A stretch of DNA of 64,000 nucleotides from Myxococcales bacterium (GTDB lineage Bacteria; Myxococcota_A; Polyangia; Polyangiales; Polyangiaceae): assembly GCA_013297655.1 (NCBI GenBank), contig JAAFHV010000012.1, forward strand, positions 1 through 64,000, given 5' to 3'. This document shows positions 63,410-64,000 of this stretch, piece by piece. Every line of letters begins with the position of its first letter. Within the stretch, counting starts at the first letter, position 1. The notes under the pieces were generated by a model, which was given only the letters and a program-made list of their open reading frames with translations, was not told the DNA's origin and ran no database searches. The translations under genes and the position numbers were made by a program.

Positions 63410-63536
63410 TCTTGCGGCCCACCGTGGCGATTCTCGGAACGGGGGTCAAGCGGAAGTTCCTCGAGTTTGCCAGGGGTTCACACGGGTGTCGCTCCATCTG
63501 CGCGAAACCCATGATGCCCACGAGCGGCCCCCTCGC

Positions 63537-64000
63537 TCAGGGCTTCTCGCCCACGTATGCCCGCGCCGCGAGCACGCCGCGCTCGTGGAGCGGCACGACG
63601 CGCGGCAAAAACTTCGCCTTGCGGAGCGACGCCACGAAGCTCGCTTCTTCGTAGCCCGACCACACCGCGAAGAGGCCACCGCTCCCGAGCGAACGGAGCG
63701 CGCTCTCGAGGCCCGCCGGCGCATAGAGGCGCGCGTTGCTGCGGAAGCTTGCCCAACCCGGACCGTTGTCGACGTCGAGCAGGATCGCGCCGACGCCGCC
63801 CTCCGCCTCGCGCGCGATCACGTCCGCGACGTCGGCGAGCTCCAACGTGACACGTGCATCTTGCAATGAATCGCCGAGGAGGTGGCGCGCGTGGGTCTCG
63901 CCCACCGTGACGACGGCGGCGAGCTTCTCCACGACGATGATCCGCGTTTCTGCTCTCGCGACCTCGAGCACGCCCTGGAGCGTGGACCCGAACCCGAGAC
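63537..64000 (-). CDS. Spermidine-synthase-like methyltransferase-fold protein (N-terminus cut by window edge)
   Basis: The frame is open through the right edge, so the N-terminus is missing. LGFGSTLQGVLEVARAETRIIVVEKL is the nucleotide-binding loop and acidic strand end of a Rossmann-fold methyltransferase or aminopropyltransferase. GAILLDVDNGP matches the D-x-x-D(N)GP region of spermidine synthase relatives, and LYAPAGLESALRSLGSGGLFAVWS the helix and strand after it. Without the N-terminal strands the choice between polyamine synthase and an uncharacterised relative stays open. A dyad lies at 63855-63865. Confidence 0.78.
   Translation of the reverse strand, partial: LGFGSTLQGVLEVARAETRIIVVEKLAAVVTVGETHARHLLGDSLQDARVTLELADVADVIAREAEGGVGAILLDVDNGPGWASFRSNARLYAPAGLESALRSLGSGGLFAVWSGYEEASFVASLRKAKFLPRVVPLHERGVLAARAYVGEKP

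Overview
The window reads as one continuous stretch of a GC-rich (roughly 70% by eye) chromosome from a myxobacterium-like organism, most like the Polyangiales side of Myxococcota. The reasons are the density of secreted lipoproteins with DGG/PAP-rich linkers, a Ser/Thr kinase and a pseudokinase, OmpA proteins with thrombospondin type 3 calcium repeats, a zinc ribbon-GYF-TonB-like protein built like the gliding protein GltJ, formylglycine-enzyme-fold proteins, and a MYXO-CTERM-like tail. I see no insertion sequence, prophage, integrase or CRISPR array. About 57 protein genes, one tRNA-Cys and one cobalamin riboswitch can be supported.

Layout. 1-10.4 kb: cell envelope genes, namely two OmpA/TSP3 porin-like proteins (the first cut by the left edge), a membrane protein with three zinc ribbons, the GltJ-like protein, a CAP-domain lipoprotein, a stand-alone copy of the GltJ-like C-terminal domain and an SGNH-like lipoprotein. 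10.6-13.9 kb: the conserved rpmH-rnpA-yidD-yidC-khpB cluster, without dnaA, mnmE or visible DnaA boxes. 14-31.8 kb: mixed genes (metallo-beta-lactamase fold enzyme, His-rich Spy-like protein, thioredoxin-fold lipoproteins, MFS/POT-like transporter, Ser/Thr kinase divergent from an MscS channel, VWA lipoprotein, pseudokinase-FGE fusion, ATP-grasp enzyme, GT21-like glycosyltransferase). 31.9-41.5 kb: rhomboid protease, GlpT-like transporter, cNMP-binding/DUF1003 protein, a cobalamin riboswitch in front of a lipoprotein of unknown function, serS, and a proline-rich repeat protein.

41.6-51.0 kb is the most coherent block. A Fur-box-like promoter is followed by eight overlapping or abutting genes: TonB-dependent receptor, a two-domain HmuY-like lipoprotein, a single-domain HmuY-like lipoprotein, an HEXXH metalloprotease with a membrane tail, and the heme ABC importer plus heme-utilisation protein (HmuT, HmuU, HmuV, HmuS). 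The order suggests a pathway of surface proteolysis, heme capture, outer-membrane import, inner-membrane import and cytoplasmic heme handling. 51.5-64 kb: rpsD, a UbiA-family prenyltransferase, a run of lipoproteins including a copper monooxygenase-like one, an SDR, tRNA-Cys, a three-gene overlapping operon ending in a GT-C glycosyltransferase, a PiT phosphate transporter with its PhoU-like partner, and a spermidine-synthase-like gene cut by the right edge.

Two DNA-level signals cut across the genes. An 11-bp dyad, TGYA-N3-TRCA, occurs about 23 times by hand scan, mostly inside coding sequence and often spelled with codons that look rare here. Separately, at least ten genes have a TAnnnT hexamer 6-8 bases before the start codon, usually with no ribosome binding site, which points to leaderless transcripts. 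All functional calls rest on motif recognition by eye; no database search was run.
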